Assembly: GCA_022574315.1 (NCBI GenBank)
Contig: JACZSH010000002.1
Location: 1 to 34,015, forward strand
Direction: 5' to 3'
From: Chloroflexota bacterium
GTDB lineage: Bacteria; Chloroflexota; Dehalococcoidia; Dehalococcoidales; RBG-16-60-22
Length of the DNA: 34,015 bases
The translations under genes were made by a program, and so were the position numbers. Under the pieces are notes generated by a model that saw only the letters and a list, made by a program, of their open reading frames with translations, did no database searches and had not been told where the DNA came from. Shown here piece after piece: positions 34,015 through 34,015 of the stretch (positions within the stretch are counted from its first letter, which is position 1; every line of letters starts with the position of its first letter).

Positions 34015-34015
34015 A

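Overview
All recognisable genes in this window lie on the minus strand, so transcription runs from high to low coordinates. The sequence is fairly GC-rich. It resembles an anaerobic bacterium of the Chloroflexota, probably class Dehalococcoidia. That placement is an inference from a Gram-positive-like ribosomal superoperon, the long S12 N-terminal region, the extended S3 and the mix of metabolic genes. No rRNA or tRNA was found to settle it. About a third of the genes start with GTG or TTG.

Region 1 (about 20,530 down to 130) is one nearly uninterrupted ribosomal superoperon: rpsL-rpsG-fusA, rpsJ-rplC-D-W-B-rpsS-rplV-rpsC-rplP-rpmC-rpsQ, rplN-X-E-rpsZ-rpsH-rplF-R-rpsE-rpmD-rplO-secY-adk-map-infA-rpmJ-rpsM-K-D-rpoA-rplQ-truA-rplM-rpsI. 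A sigma70-type promoter (TTGACA, 18 bp, TATACT) precedes a leader of roughly 115 nt carrying a perfect hairpin. A strong intrinsic terminator follows rpsI. The str, S10, spc, alpha and L13 blocks are fused, and there is no tuf gene after fusA. Points of note are a repeat-containing S3 tail of about 147 residues, an acidic RpoA tail, and zinc-cysteine forms of S4, S14, L24, L36 and adenylate kinase.

Region 2 (about 32,380 down to 20,560) is a catabolic or central-carbon operon built around an acetoin/pyruvate-type 2-oxoacid dehydrogenase complex. In transcription order it holds two tandem paralogous small proteins of unknown function, E1 alpha, E1 beta (frameshifted), a DUF2148 Cys-rich protein, a D-2-hydroxyacid dehydrogenase, an AcoX-like NAD-kinase-fold protein, lipoyl E2, dihydrolipoamide dehydrogenase, LipB, LipA, an HpcH/HpaI aldolase and a DapA-family lyase. 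The layout suggests that aldol or lyase reactions and hydroxyacid oxidation supply 2-oxoacids to the complex, while LipB and LipA lipoylate its E2. The LipB has Glu where the catalytic Lys is expected.

Region 3 (32,337-34,015) has a 355-nt gene-free stretch with a promoter-like element, base-pairing segments and a terminator hairpin. Beyond it are a phosphotriesterase-family metallohydrolase and the C-terminal end of a probable metallopeptidase cut by the window edge.
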